Positions 42,768 to 51,976 of a DNA stretch of 64,000 nucleotides are shown here, in pieces. Under the pieces are notes generated by a model. It saw only the letters and a program-made list of their open reading frames with translations, searched no databases and was not told the DNA's origin. The position numbers and the translations under genes are program-made. How positions within the stretch are numbered: the stretch's first letter is position 1; each line of letters opens with the position of its first letter. The DNA comes from Streptomyces sp. NBC_01429 (GTDB lineage Bacteria > Actinomycetota > Actinomycetes > Streptomycetales > Streptomycetaceae): positions 372,001-436,000 of the forward strand of contig NZ_CP109599.1 in NCBI RefSeq assembly GCF_036231945.1, in the 5' to 3' direction.

Positions 42768-43829
42768 TCAGCGCAGCCTGGGCAGCAGTTGGTCTCCGAC
42801 GCGGATGGTCTCCTGCTTGTACGGTGTGTCGGAGAGGACGAAGTGGGTGACGCCCAGCTTGCGGTAGTTGTCCAGCGCCGTCGCCACATCGGCGGCGGAG
42901 CCGACCAGCCAGGTGGTGGCCGCTCCCTCGCCGCCGACCTTGCCGGGCGTGGTGTACAGGCAGGTGTCGAGAACCTCGCCCCGCGCCGCGAGGCCGATGA
43001 GCCGCTCCTGTCCGACGGCGTTCCTGTGGCTCCCCGCCCAGGTGGTCCTCCCCTCGCTCCCCGCCATCTTCGCGATCCTCTCCTCGGCCGCCCGCCAAGC
43101 CTCCTCCGTGGTGTCGCGCACCAGCGTGGTGATCCGCAGTCCGAACTGGAGGGGCGTGTGCCGGCGGCCCACCCGCTCGCTCAACGCCTTGAGCCGGTCG
43201 ACGCGTTCGGCGATGCCGTCCAGCGGCTCGCCCCAGAAGAGCTGGACGTCCGCCTCCCCCGCCGACACCCGTTCGGCGGCCTCGGAGGCACCGCCGAAGT
43301 AGAGCGTCGGATGCGCCCTCTTGTCGGTGGTGTACGGGCGTGGCGCGACCGTGGACCGGCTGACCCGGTAGTACTCGCCGTCGTACGTCACGTCCTCCTC
43401 CGTCCACAGCCGCCGTACGAGATGCAGGAACTCCCGGGTGCGGTCGTAGCGTCGCGCGGGGTCCCTGAGTGTGTCGCCGTAGGCGGCCGGATTGTCCAGT
43501 CCGCTGACGATGTTGACCAGGACCCGGCCGCGGCTGAGCTGGTCGAGTGTCGCCGCCGCCGCGGCGAAGTGGGCCGGCTGCCAGTAGCCGGGGCGGACCG
43601 CGATCAGGGGCTTGAAGGTGCTGGTCCTGGCGGCCAGCGCGGTGGCCACGGTGAAGGTGTCCGGGCGCTCCCACCCGGCGCCCAGCAGCGCGCCGCCCCA
43701 GCCGTGCGCCTCCGCCGTGCGGGCCAGTTCGGTGGAGTGCTCGATGGAGCCCCAGCCGGTCGTCGTGTCGTCACCGCGGTGGCCCGGTTCGACGGTGTTC
43801 GGGATGTACCAGAGGAATTCCGGGCTCAT
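42768..43829 (-). CDS. ssuD: Alkanesulfonate monooxygenase-like LLM flavoprotein
   Basis: A 353-aa FMNH2-dependent monooxygenase resembling SsuD: EFLWYIPN at the start, HGWGGALLGAG, FKPLIAVRPGYWQP, LSRGRVLVNIVSGLDN, TLYFGGASEAAERVS, and LVGSAADVATALDNYRKLG. SsuD-type enzymes release sulfite from alkanesulfonates under sulfur starvation. A Cys-ending leader peptide is encoded upstream on the same strand (44039-44110), indicating sulfur or cysteine control. A second, divergent LLM gene follows the opposite leader. No SsuE flavin reductase is adjacent. Confidence 0.88.
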   Translation of the reverse strand: MSPEFLWYIPNTVEPGHRGDDTTTGWGSIEHSTELARTAEAHGWGGALLGAGWERPDTFTVATALAARTSTFKPLIAVRPGYWQPAHFAAAAATLDQLSRGRVLVNIVSGLDNPAAYGDTLRDPARRYDRTREFLHLVRRLWTEEDVTYDGEYYRVSRSTVAPRPYTTDKRAHPTLYFGGASEAAERVSAGEADVQLFWGEPLDGIAERVDRLKALSERVGRRHTPLQFGLRITTLVRDTTEEAWRAAEERIAKMAGSEGRTTWAGSHRNAVGQERLIGLAARGEVLDTCLYTTPGKVGGEGAATTWLVGSAADVATALDNYRKLGVTHFVLSDTPYKQETIRVGDQLLPRLR

Positions 43830-44038
43830 CGTGATTCCGATCTCTGCTTGGCCGCCGCCACGGCGACGCGGGCACGGCCCCGTGCGGAACTGGGGATGTC
43901 AGAGGGCGCGCGTGGCCCGGCTCGACAGGGCCACCACCGCGCCGCCGCGCGACGCGCTCGGCCGTGGGCGCGTACGCGCGGCCGCCGGGTGGCCGGGCGT
44001 CGGGGGCTGGACGGCGTGGCGCGCGGTGGACCGGAAGG

Positions 44039-44110
44039 TCAACACTGGGCGCTGGACACGCGCACGAGGTCGACACAGCGCTCGCGGGTGAGCAGCGGGA
44101 CCTCGTACAT
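44039..44110 (-). CDS. Cys-ending leader peptide upstream of ssuD-like gene
   Basis: A 23-codon frame from ATG 44110 that reads MYEVPLLTRERCVDLVRV and ends SSAQC followed by stop. It matches the short Streptomyces leader peptides (pattern LLTxRxxVDLxRVSSALC) found before sulfur-assimilation genes; ribosome stalling at the C-terminal Cys codon is thought to tune downstream expression. It lies 209 nt before the monooxygenase gene on the same strand. Confidence 0.7.
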   Translation of the reverse strand: MYEVPLLTRERCVDLVRVSSAQC

Positions 44111-44299
44111 GCCACGGAGTCTCTGTGCGATCGACCGGAATGTCAATGCGCGCCGCCCCCTGGCCACACGTGCCTCGATCGCGCGGGCGCCCGACGCGTC
44201 ACTGTCAAGGAACGCGCGTCGGCCACCGCCTCCTCCGGACACCGACCACGGAGTGAGCGCGTGTTGACTTCGCCCGATGTCCCGTGCTCAATTGGCTTC

Positions 44300-44377
44300 A
44301 TGCAGAGGCAACTGCCGTTGGTCACCCGCGGGCACATCGACTTCGGTCGCGTGTGGTCCGCCTCTTGTTGCGCCTGA
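44300..44377 (+). CDS. Cys-rich leader peptide upstream of LLM/ABC operon
   Basis: A 25-codon frame from ATG 44300 that reads MQRQLPLVTRGHIDFGRVW and ends SASCCA. It is the same leader class as the minus-strand peptide, with two adjacent Cys codons next to the stop. It lies 287 nt before the LLM monooxygenase gene, a space able to hold an attenuator. Probably responds to cysteine supply. Confidence 0.72.
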   Translation: MQRQLPLVTRGHIDFGRVWSASCCA

Positions 44378-44664
44378 CCCGGCAGCGGGCCGCCTGACCG
44401 GCCCTTCCCTCCCTCGGTGACCCCGTCGCGGGCCGAGCACCTCTCCCTCACCGGGCGCACGCTGCCGCCGCACCCCTGCCGCGCCGTTGGTCATCACGCC
44501 CGGCTCCGTACCGCGCGCCCGTATCCCGACGCGGCACCCGCACCTCGTACCGGCACCGCGTTCCGCCTACCGCGCACTGCCGCCGTACGGCCATGTCCGT
44601 GTGGTCCGCGGCCGTGCGTTCCGTACCGGATTCCTCACCTCCTGTCCCGCACGAAAGGTTCCTC

Positions 44665-45882
44665 ATGCCTGTGGAGTTCCTCGGTATCGCCGCCACCCAC
44701 GACGGGTCGGAGACGAACCCGCGTTCCGGTGCCGCGTTCGACAAGGAATACACACTCAAGCTCGCCCGCGCCCATGAGGACCACGGCTGGGACCGGGTGC
44801 TGTTCGCTTACGGCTCGGGCTCCCCCGACCCGGCGCCGGCCGCCGCGTACATCGCCTCCCGGCTGGACAGGCTCCAGATCCTGCTCGCGCACCGGCCGAA
44901 TGTGTCATATCCGACGTTCGCCGCGAAGACCTTCGCGACGCTGGATCAGATCAGCGACGGCCGGCTCACGGTGCACTTCATCACCGGCGGCAACGATCAC
45001 GAGCAGGGGCGCGAGGGCGACACTCTCACCAAGGACGAGCGGTACGCCCGCACCCGCGAGTACATCGAGATCGTCAAGCGCGTCTGGACCTCGCACGAGT
45101 CCTTCGACCACGAGGGCGAGCACTACCGGTTCCACGACTTCGTCAGCGACGTCTTCCCCGTTCAGCGGCCCCGGCCCGATGTGTCGTTCGGCGGCTCCTC
45201 GGCGGCGGCGTACGCGGCGGGCGGCGCCGGGGCGGACATCTACGCCCTGTGGGGCGAGCCGCTGGAGCGGACGGCGGAGCAGATCGAGTCGGTACGGGCG
45301 GCGGCCCGCGCCGCCGGACGCGCGACCCCGCCCCGCATCCAGGCGGCGTTCCGGCCGATCATCGCGCCGACGGAGGAGCTGGCCTGGGAGAAGGCGTACC
45401 GGACCGTGGACGCGATCAAGGCCAGGCAGAACAAGGGCCAACGGGTCACCGTACGTGATCACTCCCGGCTGACGCCCGAGAACACCGGCGCGCAGCGGCT
45501 GATCTCGATCGCGCGGGGCGGTGAACGGTACGACCGGGCACTCTGGACGCCGACCGCGGCGGCGACCGGCGGCGCGGGCAATTCCAACGCCCTGGTCGGC
45601 ACGCCGGAGACGGTCGCTCAGGCGCTGCTGGACTACTACGACCTCGGTGTGGACATCATCTCCGCCCGCGGCTACGACCTGCTGGGCGACGCCATCGACT
45701 TCGGCCGGCATGTCATCCCGCTGGTGCGGGAAGGCGTGGCCCGGCGCGATGCCGAGGGCGCTCCCCGGGGCCCGCAGACACTGGATCCGCAGATCCTCGG
45801 CCCGAGGGCCACCCCCGCGCGGAGCGTCGCCGGTGCGCGGAACGCCGCCGGTCCGCAGAGTGCCGCCGGGGTCGGCCGATGA
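44665..45882 (+). CDS. LLM-class flavin-dependent monooxygenase (sulfonate-type)
   Basis: A 405-aa SsuD/SfnG-like protein: VEFLGIAATHDGSE, HGWDRVLFAYGSG, FAAKTFATLDQISDGRLTV, HFITGGNDHEQ, FGGSSAAAYAAGGAGADIYA, NALVGTPETVAQALLDYYDL. The ATG at 44665 has AAAGG upstream. The last 50 residues are an Ala/Gly/Arg-rich tail without homology. It begins an operon with GNAT, permease, ATPase and binding-protein genes (4-nt overlap with the GNAT gene). Likely oxidises an organosulfur compound imported by that transporter. Confidence 0.88.
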   Translation: MPVEFLGIAATHDGSETNPRSGAAFDKEYTLKLARAHEDHGWDRVLFAYGSGSPDPAPAAAYIASRLDRLQILLAHRPNVSYPTFAAKTFATLDQISDGRLTVHFITGGNDHEQGREGDTLTKDERYARTREYIEIVKRVWTSHESFDHEGEHYRFHDFVSDVFPVQRPRPDVSFGGSSAAAYAAGGAGADIYALWGEPLERTAEQIESVRAAARAAGRATPPRIQAAFRPIIAPTEELAWEKAYRTVDAIKARQNKGQRVTVRDHSRLTPENTGAQRLISIARGGERYDRALWTPTAAATGGAGNSNALVGTPETVAQALLDYYDLGVDIISARGYDLLGDAIDFGRHVIPLVREGVARRDAEGAPRGPQTLDPQILGPRATPARSVAGARNAAGPQSAAGVGR

Positions 45883-46475
45883 CCTCCGTGGCCGAGCCGG
45901 GCGGTCTGACCTGGCTGCGGGCCCGGGTCTCCGATCCGCTGGTGCGTCCGATGCTGCGGGAGCTGGGGGACGAGTACTCCGCCCGGTACGGCAAGGACGC
46001 GCACGGCGAGCTGGCCCGCTATCCGAAGGAGGAGTTCGAGCCGCCGCACGGTGTCCTGCTGCTCCTGCTGGAGCACGGCGAGCCGGTGGCCGGTGGCGCG
46101 TTCCGCGGGTACGACGCGGCCACGGCCGAGCTGAAGCGCATCTGGACCCACTCAGCGCACCGGCGGCGCGGACTCGCGCTGCGCGTGGTCGGGGAGTTGG
46201 AGCGGATCGCCGCCGTCCGGGGCTACCGCCGGATCTACCTCACCACCGGGCCGCGCCAGCCCGAGGCCCGTGGGCTGTATCTGGCGGCCGGGTACACACC
46301 GCTGTTCGACACGGACGCGGATCCGGAGACGATCGGCCCGTTGCCGTTCACGAAGGACCTCGCGCGGCAGCGCCAGGAAGTCACGGATCAGCGCGAGGAA
46401 TTCGCGGATCAACCGGGGAGCATCGCGGGCCGGCCCGGGAAAGTCACCTCCCGCACGCGGAAGGACGAGGGCTGA
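45879..46475 (+). CDS. GNAT-family N-acetyltransferase
   Basis: A 198-aa acetyltransferase. The acetyl-CoA-binding motif A reads LKRIWTHSAHRRRGLALRVV, and motif B GLYLAAGYTPLF follows. The last 40 residues (after FTKDLARQ) are charged, with a loose RQEVTDQREEFADQ repeat, and are not part of the fold. It overlaps the preceding monooxygenase stop by 4 nt. Its substrate may be an amine or a thiol/cysteine derivative of the sulfur pathway; this is context-based inference. Confidence 0.88.
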   Translation: MTSVAEPGGLTWLRARVSDPLVRPMLRELGDEYSARYGKDAHGELARYPKEEFEPPHGVLLLLLEHGEPVAGGAFRGYDAATAELKRIWTHSAHRRRGLALRVVGELERIAAVRGYRRIYLTTGPRQPEARGLYLAAGYTPLFDTDADPETIGPLPFTKDLARQRQEVTDQREEFADQPGSIAGRPGKVTSRTRKDEG

Positions 46476-46479
46476 TCCC

Positions 46480-46617
46480 GTGCGACAGCACCCGGCGTTC
46501 CAGGGAGCCGTCGACGAACGGATCGAGGACGGGACGTACGGCCGGACCCTCGACAAGTGGGGAACGCGGGACTCGGCCATCGAGAAATCCCTGATCAGCC
46601 CACCCGAACACAAGTAG
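46480..46617 (+). pseudogene. Orphan C-terminus of a substrate-binding protein
   Basis: A 45-codon frame from GTG 46480 encodes FQGAVDERIEDGTYGRTLDK then [17 protein letters not shown]. This is the last helix of an amino-acid-type (SBP_bac_3) binding protein and parallels the end of the protein at 48553-49542 (ALNTVIKNGTYQKVLDRWG, SSSELNP). Nothing of the main domain is present. It is most simply the 3' end of a deleted duplicate binding-protein gene kept in the operon; a small functional protein is possible because the frame and a purine-rich site are intact. Confidence 0.6.
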
Positions 46618-46634
46618 CCGCAGGAGCCGCCCGA

Positions 46635-47678
46635 ATGGACACCGCAACCGGCGCGGACGCCGCGACCGACGCCGCCGCGACCAGCACCGCCCCGCCCGCA
46701 GCCGTACCCTCCCCCGCCTCCGCCCCCGCCTCCGTAGCCGTTGCGGCCGAGCCGTCGGGCGACGATCTCGCCGCGCTGAAGGTCGTGCCCGCGCGCCACT
46801 ACTGGCGTTGGGCGGCTGGCGCGGCCGCGCTGGTCGTCGTCGCCCAGTTCGGCCACGGCCTGCTCACCAATCCCGGCTGGGACTGGGACACGTTCTTCCT
46901 CTATCTCACGGCCGACACCGTACTGAAGGCCGTCTGGGTGACGCTGCAACTCACCTTCTACGGAACGGCGATCGGCTTCGCCCTCGGCATTGTGCTGGCC
47001 TTCATGCGGCTGTCGCGCAGTGTGATTCTCCAGACGGTCGCCTGGACGTACATCTGGGCGTTCCGGTCGATCCCGCTCATCGTGCAACTGCTGTTCTGGT
47101 TCAATCTCGCCTATCTGTACCAGGAGTTGGGGTTCGGTATCCCCTTCGGTCCGGTGTTGTGGAGCTTCGACACGATGAATCTGGTCGGCGCGCTCTCGGC
47201 CGCCGTCATCGGGCTCGCACTGCATCAGGCCGCCTACGCCGCGGAGATCGTGCGTGGCGGGATCATCTCCGTCGACAGCGGACAGCTGGAGGCCGCCGCG
47301 GCGCTCGGCATTCCCCGGCTGCGGCAACTGCGCCGCATTCTGCTGCCGCAGGCGATGCGCGGCATCCTGCCCAACGCGGCCAACGAGGTGATCTCCCTCT
47401 TCAAGGGCACTTCGATCGTCTCCGTGATGGCCATCGGGGAGCTGTTCTACCAGGTGCAGGTGGTCTACGGCCGCAACGGACGGGTCGTACCACTGCTGAT
47501 GGTCGCCACGGCCTGGTACATCCTGCTGACCACCCTGCTGTCCCTCGCCCAGTACTACGTGGAACGGCACTTCGCGCGCGGCGCCGAACGCACTCCCCCG
47601 CCCACCCCGCTCCAGCGCGCCCGGGCGTTCACCATCAGGATGCGGGCAGCCGCCGCCACCGGAGGGATCCAGAAATGA
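46635..47678 (+). CDS. Amino-acid-type ABC transporter permease
   Basis: A 347-aa inner-membrane permease of the HisM/GltK type. An Ala/Pro-rich cytoplasmic lead of about 45 residues precedes the first membrane helix ([17 protein letters not shown]). The EAA loop that docks the ATPase is visible as [39 protein letters not shown] is typical of the family. The stop overlaps the ATPase ATG by 4 nt. With the ATPase and lipoprotein it probably imports cystine or another sulfur-containing solute, given the Cys leader and monooxygenases. Confidence 0.92.
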   Translation: MDTATGADAATDAAATSTAPPAAVPSPASAPASVAVAAEPSGDDLAALKVVPARHYWRWAAGAAALVVVAQFGHGLLTNPGWDWDTFFLYLTADTVLKAVWVTLQLTFYGTAIGFALGIVLAFMRLSRSVILQTVAWTYIWAFRSIPLIVQLLFWFNLAYLYQELGFGIPFGPVLWSFDTMNLVGALSAAVIGLALHQAAYAAEIVRGGIISVDSGQLEAAAALGIPRLRQLRRILLPQAMRGILPNAANEVISLFKGTSIVSVMAIGELFYQVQVVYGRNGRVVPLLMVATAWYILLTTLLSLAQYYVERHFARGAERTPPPTPLQRARAFTIRMRAAAATGGIQK

Positions 47679-48484
47679 GCACCGACAGGACGGACAGGAC
47701 CGGCGACGCGGGCAGCGCCGCCGGCCGTCCGATGGTCGAGGTACGCGGCGTCCACAAGAGCTTCGGCACGCTCGAAGTGCTGCGCGGGGTCGACCTCCGG
47801 GTCCGCGCCGGAGAGGTGACGGTGGTACTCGGCCCGTCCGGTTCGGGGAAGTCGACCCTGCTGCGGAGCATCAACCATCTCGAAAAGCTGAACCGCGGTC
47901 ACGTCTCCATCGACGGCGAGCTGATCGGCTACCGCCGCTCCGGCTCCACGCTCCACGAGCTCAAGGAGCGGGAGGTGCTCAAGCAGCGGCGCCACATCGG
48001 GTTCGTCTTCCAGAACTTCAATCTCTTCCCGCATCTGACGGTCGTCGAGAACATCATCGAGGCCCCGGTCTCGGCGCTGCGCCGGCCCCGTAAGGAGGCC
48101 GTCGAGCAGGCCGGGGCGCTGCTGGAGCGGGTGGGGCTCGCGGACAAGGCTGACGCGTATCCGCGCCAGCTCTCCGGCGGCCAGCAGCAGCGGGTGGCCA
48201 TCGCCCGCGCGCTCGCGCTGGAGCCGAAGGTGCTGCTCTTCGACGAGCCGACCTCGGCGCTCGACCCCGAGCTGGTGGGTGAGGTGCTGGATGTCATCAA
48301 GGACCTGGCCGTCAGCGGGACCACCATGATCGTCGTCACTCATGAGATCGGCTTCGCGCGTGAGGTGGCCGACACCGTCGTCTTCATGGACGAGGGTGTG
48401 ATCGTCGAGCAGGGCCCGCCCGTGGAGGTGCTCGACCGGCCGCGGCACGCGCGGACGAAGGCGTTCCTCTCGAAGGTCCTCTGA
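47675..48484 (+). CDS. Amino-acid-type ABC transporter ATPase
   Basis: A 269-aa ATPase with all motifs: Walker [11 protein letters not shown]-loop [11 protein letters not shown], signature [15 protein letters not shown], Walker [15 protein letters not shown], and H-loop VVTHE. It closely follows the GlnQ/HisP polar amino acid group. Its start overlaps the permease stop (ATGA). It energises uptake by the permease at 46635 and the lipoprotein at 48553. Confidence 0.95.
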   Translation: MSTDRTDRTGDAGSAAGRPMVEVRGVHKSFGTLEVLRGVDLRVRAGEVTVVLGPSGSGKSTLLRSINHLEKLNRGHVSIDGELIGYRRSGSTLHELKEREVLKQRRHIGFVFQNFNLFPHLTVVENIIEAPVSALRRPRKEAVEQAGALLERVGLADKADAYPRQLSGGQQQRVAIARALALEPKVLLFDEPTSALDPELVGEVLDVIKDLAVSGTTMIVVTHEIGFAREVADTVVFMDEGVIVEQGPPVEVLDRPRHARTKAFLSKVL

Positions 48485-48552
48485 CGCGCCGCCCTCCCTC
48501 TCCTCCCCCTCCCCTTCCTCCCTTTCAGCCGACACCCCGTCAAGGAGCCACC

Positions 48553-49542
48553 GTGCCACCCCGCCGCGCCTTCGCCCGTACCACCGCCGCCGTTCTCGGC
48601 CTCGTCACCGCGTTCTCGCTCACCGCCTGCGGCGGCTCCCGCGACGATGCCACCGACAGGATCGATGCCAAGAACGCGGGCGGCGACTCGAAGATCAACC
48701 TCGGCCCGGACCAGGACCGGGTCAGCACCCCCAAGGTGGATTCCATCGCCGCCCTCGTCCCCGAGGCGATCCGCGAGCGGGGCACCCTGGAGGTCGTCGG
48801 TACGACCGGCACCGCGCCCCCGCTGAGCTTCTACGCCACCGACGACAAGACGGTGATCGGGGTGGAACCGGACATCGCCACGCTGGTCGCGAATGTGCTC
48901 GGACTCAAGCCGCACTTCAACACGGTCGACTGGGCGAACATCTTCGTCGGTCTCGACAGCGGCAAGTACGACGTGGGGCTGAGCAACATCACGGTCACCG
49001 AGGAACGCAAGGAGAAGTACGACTTCGCCACGTACCGCCTGGACAACCTCGCCTTCGAGGCGAAGAAGGGCGCCGGCTGGAAGGTGAGCGAGCCGGCGGA
49101 CGTGGCGGGCAGGACCATCGCGGTCGGCTCCGGCACCAACCAGGAGAAGCTGCTGGTCACCTGGAGCGAGCAGAACGTGAAGAAGGGGCTCAAGCCCACC
49201 GACATCAAGTACTACCAGAAGGCCACCGACTACTACCTCGCGCTCGGCTCCGGGCGCATCGACGCCTATCTCGGCCCCAACCCGACGGCCGCGTACCACG
49301 TGGCGTCCGCAGGACAGAGCGAGATCATCGGTACGTACTCGGGCGGCGGCGCCGATGTGCGGGGCGAGATCGCGGCGACCACGCAGAAGGACAACAACCT
49401 GATCAAGCCCATTCAGGAAGCGCTCAACACCGTCATCAAGAACGGCACGTACCAGAAGGTCCTGGACCGTTGGGGGCTGGCGAACGAGGCCATCTCCTCG
49501 TCCGAACTGAACCCGAAGGGGCTGCCCAAGACCAACCAGTAG
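48553..49542 (+). CDS. Substrate-binding lipoprotein of polar amino acid ABC transporter
   Basis: A 329-aa SBP_bac_3 protein. GTG 48553 has CAAGGAG upstream. The N-terminus is a lipoprotein signal with lipobox LTAC at about residues 24-27. The binding fold is clear: TGTAPPLSFYATDDKTVIGV, EPDIATLVANVLGL, SGKYDVGLSNITVTEERKE, and a C-terminal helix GTYQKVLDRWG. The last gene of the sulfur operon. Ligand unknown; cystine, a sulfonate amino acid or similar is expected from context. Confidence 0.93.
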   Translation: MPPRRAFARTTAAVLGLVTAFSLTACGGSRDDATDRIDAKNAGGDSKINLGPDQDRVSTPKVDSIAALVPEAIRERGTLEVVGTTGTAPPLSFYATDDKTVIGVEPDIATLVANVLGLKPHFNTVDWANIFVGLDSGKYDVGLSNITVTEERKEKYDFATYRLDNLAFEAKKGAGWKVSEPADVAGRTIAVGSGTNQEKLLVTWSEQNVKKGLKPTDIKYYQKATDYYLALGSGRIDAYLGPNPTAAYHVASAGQSEIIGTYSGGGADVRGEIAATTQKDNNLIKPIQEALNTVIKNGTYQKVLDRWGLANEAISSSELNPKGLPKTNQ

Positions 49543-49574
49543 CCGGACGCACGCGGCGGCCCGGCTCCTCGCCG

Positions 49575-50045
49575 TCAGGCACCGGCGCCTTCCGCGGGCT
49601 CGGCCTCGGGCTCGGCCCAGGAGGACAGGAAGCGCAGGCCCTCGTAGGCGGGCGTGCCGGGCTCCGCGGTCCAGACGATGAGTTGCTGATCCGGGTCTTG
49701 GCGGCTTCCACGCGCAGCTGCGCGACGGTGTACCGGCCGGCCTTCTTCCGGTCCGGGTACAGCGACCTCATGGCCGGATCCGTGAAGAGCAGCCGGATGT
49801 ACTGCCGCTTCTTCTCCGGGACCGTCCCGAAATCGGAGATCAGGGCGGCGGCCAGCGGATTCCACGTGAGGACGTCCGTACGGCGGCCCAGAACCATGCC
49901 GGGGTCGCCGTGAGATCGTTGAGCAGTCTTCGCAGTTGCGGCTGGCCCTTTTGCACGGTGCGCCGTCGCGAGCGTCCCGTCGCCTTTCCGGCCAGTTCCA
50001 TCATGCAGTCCCGCTGCTCGTCGCCCAGGTGCAGTACGCGGGCCA
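49575..50045 (-). pseudogene. MmyB-like XRE regulator remnant
   Basis: Pieces of a helix-turn-helix regulator with an MmyB-like ligand domain appear in three frames: LGDEQRDCMMELAG near 50000, RTDVLTWNPLAAALISDFG, FTDPAMRSLYPDRKKAGR and YTVAQLRVEAAKTRI at about 49690-49890, and TPAYEGLRFLSSWAEPE near 49620. The N-terminal HTH is gone and at least two frameshifts separate the parts, so it is a decayed gene. Confidence 0.6.
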
Positions 50046-50066
50046 GGGCTGCCCGGGATCGCGCGC

Positions 50067-50405
50067 ATGGTGTCGGCCGCGACCGGGGCACCGCTCGGGG
50101 TGACCACGCCGATCGTCGGGGACGGGGTCGGCACCATCTCCACCGGGACCCCGTTCGGCCACCCCCGGCTGTTCGAACCCTGCGATCCGCGCGAACTCCT
50201 GGGCATCGAGCCCCGGGTGATCCTCACGCACCTCGCCAGCGCCCGTGTGATCACCGCCGTCGCCGCGTGCCTCGGCCATCGGCTCGATCCGGACCGGACA
50301 CGCGCCGCGGCCTCCTGGGTGAAGTCGGGCCGCCGTACCGCCCAACGCCGCGCCTACCTGCACCACCTGCGCGTCACCCACGGCCCCCGGCCGCCGGTCA
50401 CGTAG
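50067..50405 (+). CDS. Unrecognised ORF or remnant
   Basis: A 112-codon frame from ATG 50067 with good coding-like codon use: TTPIVGDGVGTISTGTPFGH, RELLGIEPRVILTHLASARV, then a basic tail. No known family is recognised, there is no ribosome site, and it overlaps the end of the regulator relic region. It may be the 3' end of a larger decayed gene. The 433-bp stretch 50046-50478 holds nothing else. Confidence 0.25.
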   Translation: MVSAATGAPLGVTTPIVGDGVGTISTGTPFGHPRLFEPCDPRELLGIEPRVILTHLASARVITAVAACLGHRLDPDRTRAAASWVKSGRRTAQRRAYLHHLRVTHGPRPPVT

Positions 50406-50478
50406 CAGGCCGTCGGTCATGTGGCAGGCAGGTGGTCACGTTGCAGGCGGGTGGGACGGCGACGGGATCGGGGACGCG

Positions 50479-51831
50479 TCAGGCCGCCGCGCGCGGCTTC
50501 TCCGTCTGCGCGATCCTGGCGGCCCTGGTCCTGGGGCCGAAGATCGCCAGGGCGACGGCGCCGAAGATCCAGGTACCGGCGATGAAGTAGAAGACGCTCT
50601 GGTAACCGGTGTTGTTGTAGAGGGCCGCGATGATCAGTGGCCCGGCCGCGTTCGACAGCCGGCCCAGCCCGTACGAGACGCCGGTGCCCAGGGAGCGGCT
50701 GCGCGTGTCGAAGACCTCGGGGGAATAGGCGTATCCCAGGGCGGTGTAGCCGCGCTCGAAGAGGTTCACGAGGAAGCCGAAGACGACGATCAGGACCGGA
50801 TTGAAGGTGAGCCCGTAGAGAAGCCCGCAGAACGCGATGACCGTACCGAAGGCGACCAGACACCACTTGCGCTCGAACCGGTCGGTGACCAGCGAGGCCA
50901 GGAAGGAGCCGAGCGGCGCGCCGACCGTCGTCAGGGCCACGTAGAACACCGACTTCTCGACGCTGAAGCCCTCCTTGGCCAGCAGGGTGGGTGCCCAGCT
51001 GGAGTAGCCGAAGAAGCCGATGGTCTGGGTGACCCACACCACGGTGAGCAGCAGTGTCGGCGCGAGGTACTTCTTCTGGAGCAGCAGCCGCAGGGTCGCT
51101 CTGGCGGCCGGTGGTTCGTCGACCGGCGGCGCGGGTTCGGGCAACGTGCCCTTCTCGGCGGTGGCTTGGGCCTCCAGCTCGGTCAGGATCGCGTCCGCCT
51201 CGGTGTGCCGGCCCCTGTTCTCGAGCCAGCGCGGCGACTCCTTGAGGCTGCGGGCGAAGTAGACGAAGAGCAGTCCGAGCGAACCCCACAGGTAGACCAG
51301 CCGCCACGACCAGTCGTTGAGGGGCACCACGGCGCTGGCGATCAGATTGGTGACGGGCGTGCCGCAGATGCCGATGACGATCGCGTACGCCTGGTACTTG
51401 CCGCGGAAGGCCGCCGGGTAGATCTCGTTGACGTAGATGACCGCCACGACGGTCATCGCGGAGAGTCCGGCCGAGGTCAGGACCCGGAACACACCGAGGG
51501 ACACGACGTCCCAGGAGAAGACCGAGGCGAAGGAGAAGACTCCGAAGAACACCGTGGTCATCGTGAGCGCCTTCTTGCGCCCCCACCGGTCGGCGACGCC
51601 GCTGGCGATGATCGAGCCGAAGAACATGCCGACGAACGACAGCGAGGTGACGTAAGCCACCTGATTCACGGTGACGCCCCACAGGTTGATCAGCTTGGGT
51701 GCGGTGGTCGCGAAGCTGTTGATGTCGGCGAACTCGAAGAAGTAGGCGAAGGACACCACGAGCAGGGTGGTCCTGTGGAACCGGAAGACCGGCAGCCTGT
51801 TCAAGCGGTTCAGCGCGTTGGAGTGGGACAT
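50479..51831 (-). CDS. MFS transporter (aromatic acid:H+ symporter type)
   Basis: A 450-aa protein with twelve predicted membrane helices. The MFS signature after helix 2 reads GVADRWGRKKALTM, and the equivalent between helices 8 and 9 reads LVTDRFERKWCLVA. SFVGMFFGSIIASG and the SPRWL motif (SLKESPRWLENRG) fit the sugar/aromatic acid-transporter group. It is the last gene of the minus-strand operon encoding the lower 4,5-cleavage enzymes, so it probably imports the aromatic or dicarboxylic substrate. Confidence 0.9.
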   Translation of the reverse strand: MSHSNALNRLNRLPVFRFHRTTLLVVSFAYFFEFADINSFATTAPKLINLWGVTVNQVAYVTSLSFVGMFFGSIIASGVADRWGRKKALTMTTVFFGVFSFASVFSWDVVSLGVFRVLTSAGLSAMTVVAVIYVNEIYPAAFRGKYQAYAIVIGICGTPVTNLIASAVVPLNDWSWRLVYLWGSLGLLFVYFARSLKESPRWLENRGRHTEADAILTELEAQATAEKGTLPEPAPPVDEPPAARATLRLLLQKKYLAPTLLLTVVWVTQTIGFFGYSSWAPTLLAKEGFSVEKSVFYVALTTVGAPLGSFLASLVTDRFERKWCLVAFGTVIAFCGLLYGLTFNPVLIVVFGFLVNLFERGYTALGYAYSPEVFDTRSRSLGTGVSYGLGRLSNAAGPLIIAALYNNTGYQSVFYFIAGTWIFGAVALAIFGPRTRAARIAQTEKPRAAA

Positions 51832-51976
51832 GGCGGGCCTCTGTCGGAGAAGGAGGGGAGAAGAGGGAGTGGGGGGGCGAACGGGTCCAGCCGGGAGCGG
51901 TGACGGGTGGGGGGCGCGGGGGTGATGACGGGTGGGGGCGGTGACGGGTGGAGGGGGCGCGGGGCGGTGACGGCCG

